A stretch of 64,000 nt of DNA. Source: Akkermansiaceae bacterium. GTDB lineage: Bacteria > Verrucomicrobiota > Verrucomicrobiia > Verrucomicrobiales > Akkermansiaceae. Of this stretch, positions 23,168 through 32,545 are shown piece after piece (the first letter of the stretch is position 1; the number at the start of each line of letters is the position of its first letter). The stretch lies in assembly GCA_019634595.1 (NCBI GenBank), contig JAHCBC010000005.1, positions 186,001 through 250,000 of the forward strand. The letters are read 5' to 3'. A program made the position numbers and the translations under genes. The notes under the pieces were generated by a model, which was not told the origin of the DNA, searched no databases, and was given only the letters and a program-made list of their open reading frames with translations.

Positions 23168-23560
23168 TCAGGGTTGGGCGCGAAGCAACTGCGGGATGTG
23201 GTCGAAATGCGCGTCCGAGGTGCAGAGCCAGAACTGATGCTGGAGGGCGATGGCAGCGATCCACAGATCATTGGCCGGGATCGGGGTGCCCTGGAGCCGG
23301 AGCTGGAGATGAAGTTGGGAATAGTAAAGGGTGGTCTGCAGGTCCGGGGCCACCACGCGGGCAGTGGGTTTCGAGAGGAAACGCTGGAGATCGAGTTCGT
23401 TCCGCTCCCTCTTGCCGCCATTCATAAAGCCGGCGCGAAGTTCACCGATCACGATGACGGACAGATGGACCTCGGACGCGGATTCCGTGGCGGAAAGCCA
23501 TTTCCCGGAACGCCGTAGATCGGAGTAGGCGTTGGTGTCCAGGAGGATGCTGCGGCTCAT
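23168..23560 (-). CDS. VapC-like PIN-domain ribonuclease toxin
   Basis: 130 residues from ATG 23560, chosen because it overlaps the antitoxin stop by ATGA; two codons upstream another ATG is in frame. The PIN fold's acidic residues are all present: LLDTNAYSDL (Asp), VIGELRAG (Glu), ANDLWIAA (Asp) and TSDAHFDHIP (Asp). VapC toxins cleave specific RNAs, often tRNAs or rRNA loops, and are held inactive by their cognate antitoxin. It is probably an intact type II toxin. The next gene, dapF, starts 22 nt on. Confidence 0.9.
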   Translation of the reverse strand: MSRSILLDTNAYSDLRRSGKWLSATESASEVHLSVIVIGELRAGFMNGGKRERNELDLQRFLSKPTARVVAPDLQTTLYYSQLHLQLRLQGTPIPANDLWIAAIALQHQFWLCTSDAHFDHIPQLLRAQP

Positions 23561-23805
23561 TGCCAATCCTCCGGGTCGATGCGGTCGAAATCCTTCATCG
23601 CTTCATCGAAGGCGGGATCTTCGATCCATGTGCCGACGAACTCCCGGAAGTCCGTATTGACGGATGCGTTTTTTTTGACGGAGTCCTCCGACAGCTTCTC
23701 GATGACCAGCGCGTTGAGGGATTTTCCGGTGGAGGCGGCTTCCTTGCGAAGTGCCGCATCGACCTCTTCCGGAATGCCCCGGATGGTGTATTGCATGCCT
23801 TTCAT
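23557..23805 (-). CDS. Ribbon-helix-helix antitoxin partner of VapC
   Basis: 82 residues from ATG 23805 (23796 is also possible); the longer open frame upstream would overlap trpA and looks non-coding. The N-terminus MQYTIRGIPEEVDAALRKEA, then GKSLNALVIEKL, is a ribbon-helix-helix fold of the FitA/Arc type. The acidic C-terminal tail (DPAFDEAMKDFDRIDPEDW) is likely the toxin-wrapping segment. It probably represses its own operon and neutralises the adjacent PIN toxin, with which it overlaps by 4 nt. Confidence 0.87.
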   Translation of the reverse strand: MKGMQYTIRGIPEEVDAALRKEAASTGKSLNALVIEKLSEDSVKKNASVNTDFREFVGTWIEDPAFDEAMKDFDRIDPEDWQ

Positions 23806-23851
23806 GCCTGCATGGTAGGCGGAAAATGCAGGCAGGTCAAATCCCGTGGTT

Positions 23852-24649
23852 TCAGGCACCCTTCGTAGCCGCGATGAGCGGGGCGGTGAACTCGCGGACC
23901 GCGCGGGCGGCATCCGTGGGGTTCAGCTCCACCTGTTTCACGATCGCGGAGCCGACGATCACACCGTCCGCGGTGGCGGCGACCATGGCGGCCTGCTCCG
24001 GGGTCGTGATGCCGAAACCGACGCAGACAGGGGTGTCCGTGAACTGTTTGATGTTTTCCACCTGGGCGGAAATGTTCGCCGACGGGGCGACGTGGGCACC
24101 GGTCACGCCGGTGCGGGAGAGGGCGTAGATGAAGCCTTCGGAGGACTCCGCCAGCATCTTGATCCGCTCCTGCGGGGTGGTCGGGGCGATCAGGCGGATC
24201 GCCTTAAGGCCGTGTTGCTGGGAAAATTCGTCGCTCAGCTTCGCCTCGTCCGGTGGCAGGTCCAGCAGGAGGATGCCGTCGGCACCGGCTTCCGCCGCGT
24301 CCTTGTGGAACTTCTCGAAGCCGTAGGTGAAGATCGGGTTCAGGTAGGTGAACAGGACGATGGGCGTCTGGTGTGTTTCGCGGAATTTCCGGATCAGTTC
24401 CAGCGCGCGGGCGGTGGTCATGCCGGACTTCAGCGCGCGGTCGGCCGCCATCTGGTTGACGATGCCATCCGCCAGCGGATCGGAAAACGGCAGGCCGAAC
24501 TCGATGATGTCCGCCCCCTCGTCCGCAAGGCCGCGGATTACCTCCAGGCTGCCATCGAAATCCGGATCGCCCGCAGCGATGTAGGCGATGAAGGCTTTCC
24601 GGTTGTTTTCCCGTAGGGCGGCGAAGGTGGTGTCGATGCGGTTCGGCAT
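23852..24649 (-). CDS. trpA: Tryptophan synthase alpha subunit
   Basis: 265 residues from ATG 24649; an upstream in-frame ATG (24691) would add 14 residues absent from the family. It cleaves indole-3-glycerol phosphate to indole and glyceraldehyde-3-phosphate. The catalytic Glu lies in IIEFGLPFSDPLADG together with the catalytic Asp, and the phosphate-binding glycines are in VCVGFGITTPEQA. It pairs with TrpB, which is not in the window, so the trp genes are scattered in this genome. Confidence 0.96.
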   Translation of the reverse strand: MPNRIDTTFAALRENNRKAFIAYIAAGDPDFDGSLEVIRGLADEGADIIEFGLPFSDPLADGIVNQMAADRALKSGMTTARALELIRKFRETHQTPIVLFTYLNPIFTYGFEKFHKDAAEAGADGILLLDLPPDEAKLSDEFSQQHGLKAIRLIAPTTPQERIKMLAESSEGFIYALSRTGVTGAHVAPSANISAQVENIKQFTDTPVCVGFGITTPEQAAMVAATADGVIVGSAIVKQVELNPTDAARAVREFTAPLIAATKGA

Positions 24650-24715
24650 GCGCGGCGGAGCGTGAAGGGTCCGGGCGGGAACGTCCAACACGGATCGCGG
24701 GAAATCGTCCGCGCC

Positions 24716-25276
24716 TCACTTTCCGGGGGCCACCAGATCGTCAGCGGTGAAGATTTCACCATCCGGTCCCTTGCTGCGGATCTCCATCCGGTCACGGGAG
24801 ACAGGGTGGAAATGGTAAGGCTGTCCCCATGGATCGGTGAGGTTGCCTGCGGCGTCCAGCCGGGGATGCTCCAGCGGAAAGACCGGCAGTTTGCCCGGAT
24901 TCGCGCCGCGCAGCGCGTTCATGAAGTGGGCGTTGGTTTCCCCGGCGGGAAACGCGCCGAACTCGCGGCGGTAGATCTGGAAAAGCTCCAGCACCAGGGT
25001 GATCTCCCGTTCCGGCGGTAACTTGGCGGAGCCGATCGCCCCAGCCATGGGATTCGGCGGCACCTGGGAAAGTTCATCAGCCTGTGGCGGACGGAGGGCG
25101 ATCCGTTGTGGCGTATCCACCACCGCAGGAGGCGTGGCCGTCTGGCGGGAAGCGGGGGACTCCACCGCGGGGGCCACCGGAGCAGGCGGGACATCCGCTT
25201 TCCGGAAAAGCCAAAGCGCCGCGCCCAGAATGACTACCGCCAGGACCCCGGCGCTGAGCAGGCGCGGACGGCTCAT
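24716..25276 (-). CDS. Hypothetical membrane-anchored protein, pseudopilin-like C-terminus
   Basis: 186 residues with one N-terminal transmembrane segment (about 6-24, LLSAGVLAVVILGAALWLF), a Pro/Ala linker and a C-terminal domain. The last 40 residues (LTDPWGQPYHFHPVSRDRM, then RSKGPDGEIFTADDL) match the calcium-binding C-terminal loop of type II secretion major pseudopilins (GspG), though the N-terminal pilin methylation motif is missing. The gene begins at the last base of the DUF1501 coding sequence, so the two are probably co-expressed. Function unknown; a surface or periplasmic accessory is likely. Confidence 0.78.
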   Translation of the reverse strand: MSRPRLLSAGVLAVVILGAALWLFRKADVPPAPVAPAVESPASRQTATPPAVVDTPQRIALRPPQADELSQVPPNPMAGAIGSAKLPPEREITLVLELFQIYRREFGAFPAGETNAHFMNALRGANPGKLPVFPLEHPRLDAAGNLTDPWGQPYHFHPVSRDRMEIRSKGPDGEIFTADDLVAPGK

Positions 25277-26709
25277 CAGGCGCGGTTCATGAAGCCCATA
25301 TCCGGATTCGCGAAGCGGCCGATGTTCGGCAGCACCTGCGGCAGATCCCCGACCGGCACGCCGAACCAGAGGGCGAGAGTGGCGGCCATCTCATCCGTGG
25401 ACACCTTCGGGATCCAGCTTCCCCGGCTGCCGGTGTCGTCCGGGCCATCGATCTCCAGCAGCGGGATGTGGCCGTAGAGGCGGCCGCCGTTCACCGCACC
25501 GCCCACGATCATCTGGTGGCTGCCCCACGCGTGGTCGGAGCCTTTGCCATTGCTGTTGTAGGTGCGGTTGAAGTCGGAAGCGGTGTAGAGCGTGACATTG
25601 TCACTGATGCCGAGCGTCTTCGTCGCGTTGTGGAAGTCCGCGATGCCATCGCTCAGTTCCTTCAGCAGCGCGTGGTGGTCGGTGAGCTGCGCGTCGTGCG
25701 TGTCGAAGCCACCGATGGCGGCGAAGAAGATCTGTCGCTTCATACCCAGCGCCTGGCGGGCGTGGATCATCCTGAGGATCATGCGGAGCTGGGCGGCCAG
25801 GTAGGTGATGCCACTCTCCGTAGTCGTCTGGCTCAGCGGAAAGGCGGCGGCCTCCGTCGGCAGGGGATTGGCGGCCAGCGCCGTCTTGAGCAGCGTGTCA
25901 TTGGAGATCGCCCGTTTCACGATCTTCGCGTGTTCCTGCTCGAAGATATGCCCGTAGCTGCGGGCGATCATCTGGTCGAATGACTGGTACATCTCCTTCC
26001 GCGGCGACCAGTCGTCCCGGTAGTTGTCCAGGCCGATGCTGCCGCCGGGCGTGACATGGTATTGGGAGAACTTTTCGCCGACCTGGAAGTAGTTCGACCC
26101 CGCGATGGAGACGTTCATCGAGATCTGTGAGTCCCCGTTGCTGGCGTGGAGCAGGTCCTGCAGCCTGCCGCCCCAGCCGACCGTGCGCGGTGAGTCCGGC
26201 ACGGAGGTCTGCCACTGCATCTGCTGGTCGTTGTGGGAAAAAAGATAGGGTGGGATGGCCGCTCCGCCGGAAAGGTATTCCGCCTTGGTGATCGGTCCCA
26301 CCAGCGTGCCGACGTTGCAGACCATCGCCATCTTCTGTTCGCTGAAGACGGAGTGGAGCGCGCCCATCGCCGGGTGCAGGCCGAACTCGCGGCCATCGTC
26401 GTTCGGGATGCTGAGTGGCAGCAGGTCGTCGCGGTTGAGCGCCAGCACGCCGCGGTCCCGCTGGTAGGCGGCGTAGGCGGTGGTATCGCGCGGGACCAGC
26501 AGGTTGTTCGCATCATTGCCGCCATAGAGGAACAGGCAGATGAGCGCCTTGTGGTCGTCCAGCGTGGAGGGGATGCCCTGTGCCTGCAGGGAGGCATTGA
26601 AAAGGCGCAGCGTGCCGAGCGTGGACATCACCCCCGTGAGGCCGAGTCCGGCGCACGCGGCCTGGCCGATGAACTGGCGGCGTCCGGGATGGGATGGGTT
26701 GTCTTTCAT
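25276..26709 (-). CDS. DUF1501 family secreted protein (Tat signal)
   Basis: 477 residues from ATG 26709, which overlaps the DUF1800 stop by ATGA. The N-terminus has an RRQFIGQAACAGLGLTG twin-arginine-type signal. The rest matches the DUF1501 (sulfatase-like fold) family: LICLFLYGGNDANNLLVP, HPAMGALHSVF, FAAIGGFDTHDAQ and GSDHAWGSHQMIVGGAV. The family is typical of Planctomycetota and Verrucomicrobiota and is almost always coupled to a DUF1800 gene, as here. The function is unproven. Likely exported folded through Tat. Confidence 0.94.
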   Translation of the reverse strand: MKDNPSHPGRRQFIGQAACAGLGLTGVMSTLGTLRLFNASLQAQGIPSTLDDHKALICLFLYGGNDANNLLVPRDTTAYAAYQRDRGVLALNRDDLLPLSIPNDDGREFGLHPAMGALHSVFSEQKMAMVCNVGTLVGPITKAEYLSGGAAIPPYLFSHNDQQMQWQTSVPDSPRTVGWGGRLQDLLHASNGDSQISMNVSIAGSNYFQVGEKFSQYHVTPGGSIGLDNYRDDWSPRKEMYQSFDQMIARSYGHIFEQEHAKIVKRAISNDTLLKTALAANPLPTEAAAFPLSQTTTESGITYLAAQLRMILRMIHARQALGMKRQIFFAAIGGFDTHDAQLTDHHALLKELSDGIADFHNATKTLGISDNVTLYTASDFNRTYNSNGKGSDHAWGSHQMIVGGAVNGGRLYGHIPLLEIDGPDDTGSRGSWIPKVSTDEMAATLALWFGVPVGDLPQVLPNIGRFANPDMGFMNRA

Positions 26710-29700
26710 TTCTGGACGAAGAACTCGGGTGAATTCACGATGAGGTAGATGGCCATCCTCGCGCGCTGCCCCTGCGGCGTGGAGGAGTAGTCCAGCCATC
26801 CGGGCAGGGCGGCGTAGGCGGCCAGGATCTCCGCACGCAGGGCGGGGCTCATCTCTCCGAAAAGCATGCGGTCATTCAGGTGGTCCAGCAGGAGGCCCTG
26901 CGCTTCCACCGGAGTCTTGCCCGGGGTGTTGAGGATGGCGACCAGTTCGGAGAAGTTGAAGTGGAGGACGATGTTGGAGTCCTCATCCTCCGGCTCGGAA
27001 ACCCAGAGGCCCCATTCCATCGCGCCGAGGAAGAAGTTCGCCTGGCGGATGGCGGTGGTCTCGGAAAAGATCTGGAACTCCGGCGAAATCAGGCCCGCAT
27101 CCCCGATGGGTCCGGAAATGGAGTAAGCGGGCGAGAAGAAGTTGAAGACCGAGGGCGCGTTGAGCGGGGACTGTTCCGGGAAGTGGTAGTCCAGGTTCAG
27201 GAACAGACGGTTGTCGCCGCTGGCCGCGAGCGGGCGGTCGATGGGGACCAGCCTCAGCAGGCGGGTGGCACGCATCAGCGGCTCGGACGGCTTGCCGTAG
27301 CTGAAGGAATTCCGTGCCTCCGGCGCGCGTGCCTCGTGGTCGAGCAGCACCGCCTTGATCGTCGCGCCCAGGTCACCGCGCACGCCGTTACCGTTGTCAT
27401 TGAAGACGGCGGCCACGCGGTGGATGTAGCCGGGGCTGGGATTGCTGGTGACGAACTTCTGGATCAGGTGCCGTGCGATGAACGGGCCGACGTTCGGGTG
27501 GTTGAAGATGGCATCGAGCGCCATCGTCATGCGCTGCTCCCCGTCGAGCGAGCCGGGGATGGTCACGCCACCGAGGATGCGGCGGTCCTGCCGGTCATGG
27601 AACTCCGGGTAGAAGCTCATCGGCCGCAGCGGGTCCGCACCCCAGTGGAACCAGTCGAGTCGCCCGGCGGGCTGTCCATCCCAGTCCCAGTGCGGCGGGT
27701 CCTCCGGATCGTAGTGCGCGCCCCAGCCGGTGAAGACGTGCGCGAGGCCCACGGTGTCCTCCTGGGTGTAGGTGGGGATGGGCAGGCCGCGTGAATCCAG
27801 TTTCAGCGAGCCGTCGGTGTGGCGCATGCTGAGACCCACGGAGAAAAGCTGCATCACCTCCCGCGCGTAGTTTTCATCCGGCTGGTGGCCGGTGACGGGA
27901 TCCGGCTTCTTGTTGCGCGCCATGCTGAGGTAGGTGCCCATCATCGGGCTTTTCGTCACCTCATCCAGCAGCTCGCGGTAGTTGCCCAGCGCGTGTTTCA
28001 CCAGGATGTCATAGTACATCGCGGTGCCCTCGTATTCGATGTCCAGCGCGCTGTTCTGGGAAATGACGAGGATCTCGCTGAGGGCGAACGCCACCCGCTG
28101 GCGGAGCTGGTCCGGTGCATCCACGGCTGTCTGCCACCATGCCTCCAGCCGCGGCCCCTGCCAGCCACCACCGGTGCTGCCGCGTGCCAGCCACTCATCC
28201 CGGCGCTGGCGCATCAGCGGCAGGTGCCAGGTAGGAGGGAGCGCGATCTGCGCATCGATCCACTGCGGGAAAGACTGCGTCTCCAGTGTGGCCAGAGCCG
28301 CGGCATTCGGGCCGAAAGTTGCCTGCGTGAGGAAGCGGGCTGCCTCCGCGACTCCGGTGGCCATTGTCGGTGCGGCGGGCGGCGTGGCCGGTTGCGGCAT
28401 CTGATCCCACCCGGGCGCGGGCAGCAGTCGGCCCACCAGTTCCACCGTGCCGGGTGTGCCGCTGAGGACTCGGACCCACAGGCGGTTGGCATCCAGAGCG
28501 TCGATGATCTGCTGGCGGGTGAATTCCCCTGCGGGCGGGAAGTCCCACGGCAAGCCGGGCACTTGGGCGAGGGGATACGTGAAAACCGCCGGACCGGAGA
28601 TCCCATCATCTGAAATGAAAATCTCCGCGCCGCTCTGGGCGCCGCCCATCCCGCCGAAGCTGAGGCTGGTATGGCCGGTGAGGGCATTGCCGCTGCGGGT
28701 CACCGCCGCCACTCCGGTCCCTGCGGACGGCGTGGCCCCGCTGCCGCGCAGTTGGGCGATGAAAAGCACATCCGGGCTGTCGTCGATCTGCACGCTGGCG
28801 CTCGCCGGAGTGCCGAGCGTGAACCCCGTTCCCGGTTGGAGGGTGAGGGTCACATTTTTCTGCGGCTCGACTTCGCCGTCGTCCACGGGCGTGACCGGGA
28901 TCTTCATCGACCGCGCGCCAGCGGGGATGGTCACGCTGCCGGACAGCGTGAGGTAGTCCGTGGCAGGCTGCGCCGTTCCGGACACCGTGTAGTGGACCGT
29001 CAGCGGCTCGATGCCACCTGCGCGGAACACAATGAACTCCGCAGGGCTGCCCGTGCTTTCATAACCCCTGGCGATGGACACGCCCAGATTGACGCTGCTG
29101 GGGCTGGCCAGCGTCTTCTTCGCCGCATCCAGATCCGCGACGCGCGGGGTGGTGGTGGCATTGAACGGATCGAGGCCCAGCAGGCGTTCCTCGTAGTCGG
29201 TCAGGCCATCGCCGTCGCTGTCCGCATCGGAAATCTCCATCCGTGAGAACAACCGCTCGGCCCCCATTTCCGCCAGTGATAGGCCGGTCGAAGAAAGGGC
29301 CGCCCCACCGATGATCTCCTTCGCCCCTGCCGCCATCGACGGCCGTTGCCAGGCGACGGAGAGGTTATCGCCGCCATTTCCCTCCACCTGATAGACCTCG
29401 AAGTAGTAGGGCGTGTTCGCCTCCAGGGTGATGGCGGCCGATGTCTGGGAAGGGAACTTGTCCCACTCCAGGTGGGATGTCCATTCCGCCACGGACGCGA
29501 TCTGTCTTTTGTTGGCGGGTTCCTTGTCCGTGGAAAGCCAAAGCTCGGACTGGTCGTCGCTGGCGATGAAAAATTGATAGGCACCCGTTTCCGGCGGGAT
29601 GATCCAACCGCGGATCCATTGGCCGAAGAAATCCTTGTCCGGATTGGACTGCGGGATGTCCAGCGCGCTGAGCCGGCCACGGAAAGCGGGCGGTGTCTGG

Positions 29701-30188
29701 TTCGTGACCCGTTCCTTGATTTGGGAAAGCCCCCAGCCCGTGAGTTCGTCCCACACCAGATGCTCCACGCCGCCGGAGGTGAAGGCGGTCGCGCGGTCGA
29801 TGGTGAGTTCCATCTCGCCACCGGTGCCGACCACCATCGGGCCGAAGGGTGCCCATGCGCCGAGATCGGTGGAAAAGAGCGGCTGGTATTTCACGCCGGT
29901 CACGCTTTTCCAGACCTGCTTCAGCGTGTCAGGATGAAGCTCCAGCCGTTCGACCTTGGGAAAGCTGTTCGCGTCGTGCGGATCCGTGCCCGCGATCGAT
30001 TCCAGCAGGTTGCTGAATCCATCCTTGTCCGGATCTTCGGAAGGGATGAGGGATTTGCCATAGGCCGCCTCCCATACATCGCTCATGCCGTTGCCATTAT
30101 CATCGATCTTCGCCCTTGCGGACGTGGCGCAGGCGAGGAAGAGGATTGGCAGCGTGACCTTGGCCAGCGGGTGATTTGCTCCGGTCAT
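26706..30188 (-). CDS. Large secreted DUF1800 protein with PA14, Calx-beta and CHRD-like domains
   Basis: 1,160 residues. A signal peptide (LPILFLACATSARA) is followed by a Ca-binding-like DDNGNGMSDVWE segment. Next is a PA14-type domain (about residues 180-290: PETGAYQFFIASDDQSELWL, TPYYFEVYQVEGNG), a Calx-beta domain (AEFIVFRAGG, TDYLTLSGSVTIPAG) and a CHRD-like segment (LFIAQLRGSGATPSAGTGVA). The DUF1800 domain then covers about residues 610-1160: ARFLTQATFGP, NYAREVMQLFSVGL, VFTGWG, FYPEFHD and IARHLIQKFV. The accessory domains suggest glycan or Ca2+ contact outside the cell. It is translationally coupled to DUF1501. Confidence 0.93.
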   Translation of the reverse strand: MTGANHPLAKVTLPILFLACATSARAKIDDNGNGMSDVWEAAYGKSLIPSEDPDKDGFSNLLESIAGTDPHDANSFPKVERLELHPDTLKQVWKSVTGVKYQPLFSTDLGAWAPFGPMVVGTGGEMELTIDRATAFTSGGVEHLVWDELTGWGLSQIKERVTNQTPPAFRGRLSALDIPQSNPDKDFFGQWIRGWIIPPETGAYQFFIASDDQSELWLSTDKEPANKRQIASVAEWTSHLEWDKFPSQTSAAITLEANTPYYFEVYQVEGNGGDNLSVAWQRPSMAAGAKEIIGGAALSSTGLSLAEMGAERLFSRMEISDADSDGDGLTDYEERLLGLDPFNATTTPRVADLDAAKKTLASPSSVNLGVSIARGYESTGSPAEFIVFRAGGIEPLTVHYTVSGTAQPATDYLTLSGSVTIPAGARSMKIPVTPVDDGEVEPQKNVTLTLQPGTGFTLGTPASASVQIDDSPDVLFIAQLRGSGATPSAGTGVAAVTRSGNALTGHTSLSFGGMGGAQSGAEIFISDDGISGPAVFTYPLAQVPGLPWDFPPAGEFTRQQIIDALDANRLWVRVLSGTPGTVELVGRLLPAPGWDQMPQPATPPAAPTMATGVAEAARFLTQATFGPNAAALATLETQSFPQWIDAQIALPPTWHLPLMRQRRDEWLARGSTGGGWQGPRLEAWWQTAVDAPDQLRQRVAFALSEILVISQNSALDIEYEGTAMYYDILVKHALGNYRELLDEVTKSPMMGTYLSMARNKKPDPVTGHQPDENYAREVMQLFSVGLSMRHTDGSLKLDSRGLPIPTYTQEDTVGLAHVFTGWGAHYDPEDPPHWDWDGQPAGRLDWFHWGADPLRPMSFYPEFHDRQDRRILGGVTIPGSLDGEQRMTMALDAIFNHPNVGPFIARHLIQKFVTSNPSPGYIHRVAAVFNDNGNGVRGDLGATIKAVLLDHEARAPEARNSFSYGKPSEPLMRATRLLRLVPIDRPLAASGDNRLFLNLDYHFPEQSPLNAPSVFNFFSPAYSISGPIGDAGLISPEFQIFSETTAIRQANFFLGAMEWGLWVSEPEDEDSNIVLHFNFSELVAILNTPGKTPVEAQGLLLDHLNDRMLFGEMSPALRAEILAAYAALPGWLDYSSTPQGQRARMAIYLIVNSPEFFVQK

Positions 30189-30194
30189 GGAAAA

Positions 30195-30287
30195 GGGTAT
30201 TCCAGCGATGCGGGATTAAACCCCGCCACACCTGCCGGGGTCAAACCTTGTTAGCCCGTGTTTCCATCCGGAAACCCTGTCCGGATG
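30195..30287 (-). other. Intergenic hairpins between the AMP-ligase and DUF1800 genes
   Basis: Two inverted repeats lie in this gap: CATCCGGA/TCCGGATG at 30265-30287, starting 4 nt beyond the ligase stop, and ACCCCG/CGGGGT around 30215-30235. Neither is followed by a long T-run on the minus strand, so they are weak terminator candidates, or may protect the ligase mRNA 3' end. Confidence 0.4.
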
Positions 30288-30291
30288 GCTC

Positions 30292-32433
30292 TCAGCGGTT
30301 TTTCGCCAGTTCCTCGCAGCCCTTGATGTCGAGTTTGCCGGAGGCCAGCACCGGGATCTCCTTCACCGGGATGATCGCCTTCGGGCACCAGAGGGAGGAA
30401 AGTCCTTGGTCGAGCAGCTTGTAGCGGAGGTCGATGCACTCCTGCTCAAGCGCCGGTCCGGAGATGGTGGAGAGCAGCAGGATCGCCTCGCCCTTCTGCT
30501 CATCCGGCACGCCGACGATGGCGATCTTCCGCTCCGCTTCGGAGTCCAGGCCCAGCACCTTGGCGATGGCGCCTTCCACCGTTTCGTGGGGGACCATCTC
30601 ACCGGCGATCTTCGAGAAACGGGAAAGGCGGCCTTCGATGTAGAGGAAACCGTCCTCGTCCACGCGGCCGACGTCGCCGGTGCGGAACCAGCCGTCCACC
30701 AGCACCTCGGCGGACTTCTTCGGCTGGTCGAGGTAGCCGGGGAAGATGTTCACACCGCGGAACCAGATGATGCCCTGCTTGTCGAGGGGGATGTCATCGC
30801 CGGTGGCGGCGTCGGTGAGTTTCACGGCCAGGCCGGGCAGCATCTGGCCGACGGAGCCGTTGCGGGTGGATGGCAGCACGGGCACGCCGGAACCGCCCTG
30901 GAGGTCAGGCAGGTTGACGTTGGTGGCAGGGGACGTTTCCGTGAGGCCATAGCCTTCCTGCGGACGGATGCCGAATTTGTCCTGGAACGCGTCCGCCAGG
31001 GATTGCGGAAGCTTCTCCGCTCCCGTGACCACCATCTTCAGCGAGGCAAGCTGGGCCGGCTCGATGCGCTTCATGTAGCCGCGCAGGAACGTGGGCGTCG
31101 CCAGCAGCAGGTCCACCCCGTGCAGGCCGATGAGTTCCGCCAGCCGCTTCGTCTCCAGCGGGCTGGGGTAGGTCACCAGGTTGATGCCCTCGATGCACGG
31201 GAACCACAGCGTGACCGTGCAGCCGAACGAATGGAAAAGCGGCAGGGAGCCGAGGATGGAGGACTTCGGCGGCAGGTTCAGCCGGGTGGCGAACTGGCAG
31301 ACGTTGCCCAGCACGTTGCGCTGGGTCAGCACCACGCCCTTCGGCTCGCCGGAGGAGCCGGAGGTGAAAAGCAGCAGCGCCTCATCGCTGTCGCGGCGCT
31401 TGTTCAGGCCCAGCATATTGCCGAGCACCGCGGCGGGCAGCAGCTTGGAAAGCAGCACCCACTTCACGATCTGCTTCTTCAGCGTGGGCAGTGTGCGCTC
31501 GATGAAGATCAGGTCGCGGTTCGGCGGCCATGGGAAGCTCGACACCTTCCGCACGAAAGGGTCCGCGGTGATGAAGCGGTCCACGCCGGATTGGCGGATG
31601 GATGACTTGATCGCATCATGGCCGGCGGTGAAGTTGAGGTTCACCGGAGTCTTCCCCGCGAAGATGACGGCCAGGTTGGCGATGAGGCCCGCCTTTCCGG
31701 GCGGCAGGACGATGGCGACGCGCGGCTTGTCCGTCTCTTCCTGGATATGCTTCGAGAAAGCGATGGCCGCGCCGAGGATCTTGTCGAAGCCCAGCTCGGA
31801 ATCATCGGAGCCATCCAGCACCTTGTGCTTCGTGGCATGCTTCTTGAGGCCCTGCAGCAGGACCATCGCCAGGGATTTCTTGAACAGCGGTCGGGAGGAA
31901 TACGCGGCCTCGAATGCGGTCAGCAGGCTCTGCTGGTAGGCGGCGACGCTCGCTTTTTCCGCAGGGATCGGCTCCCCTACCGAGATGACCGCCTGTGGCA
32001 GGGAGGAACTGCTCTCGATGGAAAGGTGGGAGTCCCGGGGCGTGTCGATGGCGATGGGGACGATGGGAAGGCCGAAAGCGGTGAGAGCCTTCAGGTGGGC
32101 GGACGGGATGTGGCAGGCGCTGCCAACGCGCACCTTCGCCTTGCCCGGGACGTGGATCAGCACGCCGCCGTTCTCAAGGAAGCCCTTGAGCTGGTTGCCG
32201 GCAGCCGCCGGGGCGGTGTCCGCCGCGGAATACATGGCCCCGGACCCGGATTTCTCCAGATGGGAGCGGATCGCGGGTTCCAGGGTGGCGTGCTCCTCGA
32301 TCAGCCAAGTGATTTTCCGGCCGGAGAAGAGCTTTTCGATGGGTGCAAGATGCTGGGAATCAAGGCGACCCGGGATAACGAGGGCGCCTGATTGCGGGAG
32401 GCGCGATTGGTTGAGGATCTGGATGGAGGACAT
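30292..32433 (-). CDS. Acyl-CoA/acyl-ACP synthetase (AMP-binding), Aas-like
   Basis: 713 residues from ATG 32433; an upstream ATG at 32472 is possible. The C-terminal 480 residues are an adenylate-forming ligase: LLFTSGSSGEPKGVVLTQRN is the P-loop, GYGLTETSPATNVN motif A5, and GWFRTGDVGRVDEDGFLYIE the A7/A8 region, with a Lys near the C-terminus (SGKLDIKG). The N-terminal 200 residues align in position with the acyltransferase part of Aas/LplT-Aas proteins but show no HX4D motif, so that domain is probably non-catalytic. Likely activates fatty acids for phospholipid recycling at the inner membrane. Confidence 0.88.
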   Translation of the reverse strand: MSSIQILNQSRLPQSGALVIPGRLDSQHLAPIEKLFSGRKITWLIEEHATLEPAIRSHLEKSGSGAMYSAADTAPAAAGNQLKGFLENGGVLIHVPGKAKVRVGSACHIPSAHLKALTAFGLPIVPIAIDTPRDSHLSIESSSSLPQAVISVGEPIPAEKASVAAYQQSLLTAFEAAYSSRPLFKKSLAMVLLQGLKKHATKHKVLDGSDDSELGFDKILGAAIAFSKHIQEETDKPRVAIVLPPGKAGLIANLAVIFAGKTPVNLNFTAGHDAIKSSIRQSGVDRFITADPFVRKVSSFPWPPNRDLIFIERTLPTLKKQIVKWVLLSKLLPAAVLGNMLGLNKRRDSDEALLLFTSGSSGEPKGVVLTQRNVLGNVCQFATRLNLPPKSSILGSLPLFHSFGCTVTLWFPCIEGINLVTYPSPLETKRLAELIGLHGVDLLLATPTFLRGYMKRIEPAQLASLKMVVTGAEKLPQSLADAFQDKFGIRPQEGYGLTETSPATNVNLPDLQGGSGVPVLPSTRNGSVGQMLPGLAVKLTDAATGDDIPLDKQGIIWFRGVNIFPGYLDQPKKSAEVLVDGWFRTGDVGRVDEDGFLYIEGRLSRFSKIAGEMVPHETVEGAIAKVLGLDSEAERKIAIVGVPDEQKGEAILLLSTISGPALEQECIDLRYKLLDQGLSSLWCPKAIIPVKEIPVLASGKLDIKGCEELAKNR

Positions 32434-32545
32434 CGGGAAAGTGTCTGAGGTGGAACAATGAATCTGTTCCACGGCAATTCACGCGGATTTTACCCCTGGT
32501 GACACGGTTTTTTTGCCAGAAATCTTCGCCGGAAATACGGCTCAC

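Noticed and set aside
20422..23427. 1,001-codon open frame on the plus strand
   Set aside because: It lies antisense to thrS and dapF, both complete and clearly recognisable. Its translation is low-complexity (Val, Arg, Gly, Leu, Ala) as expected for antisense frames in high-GC DNA.
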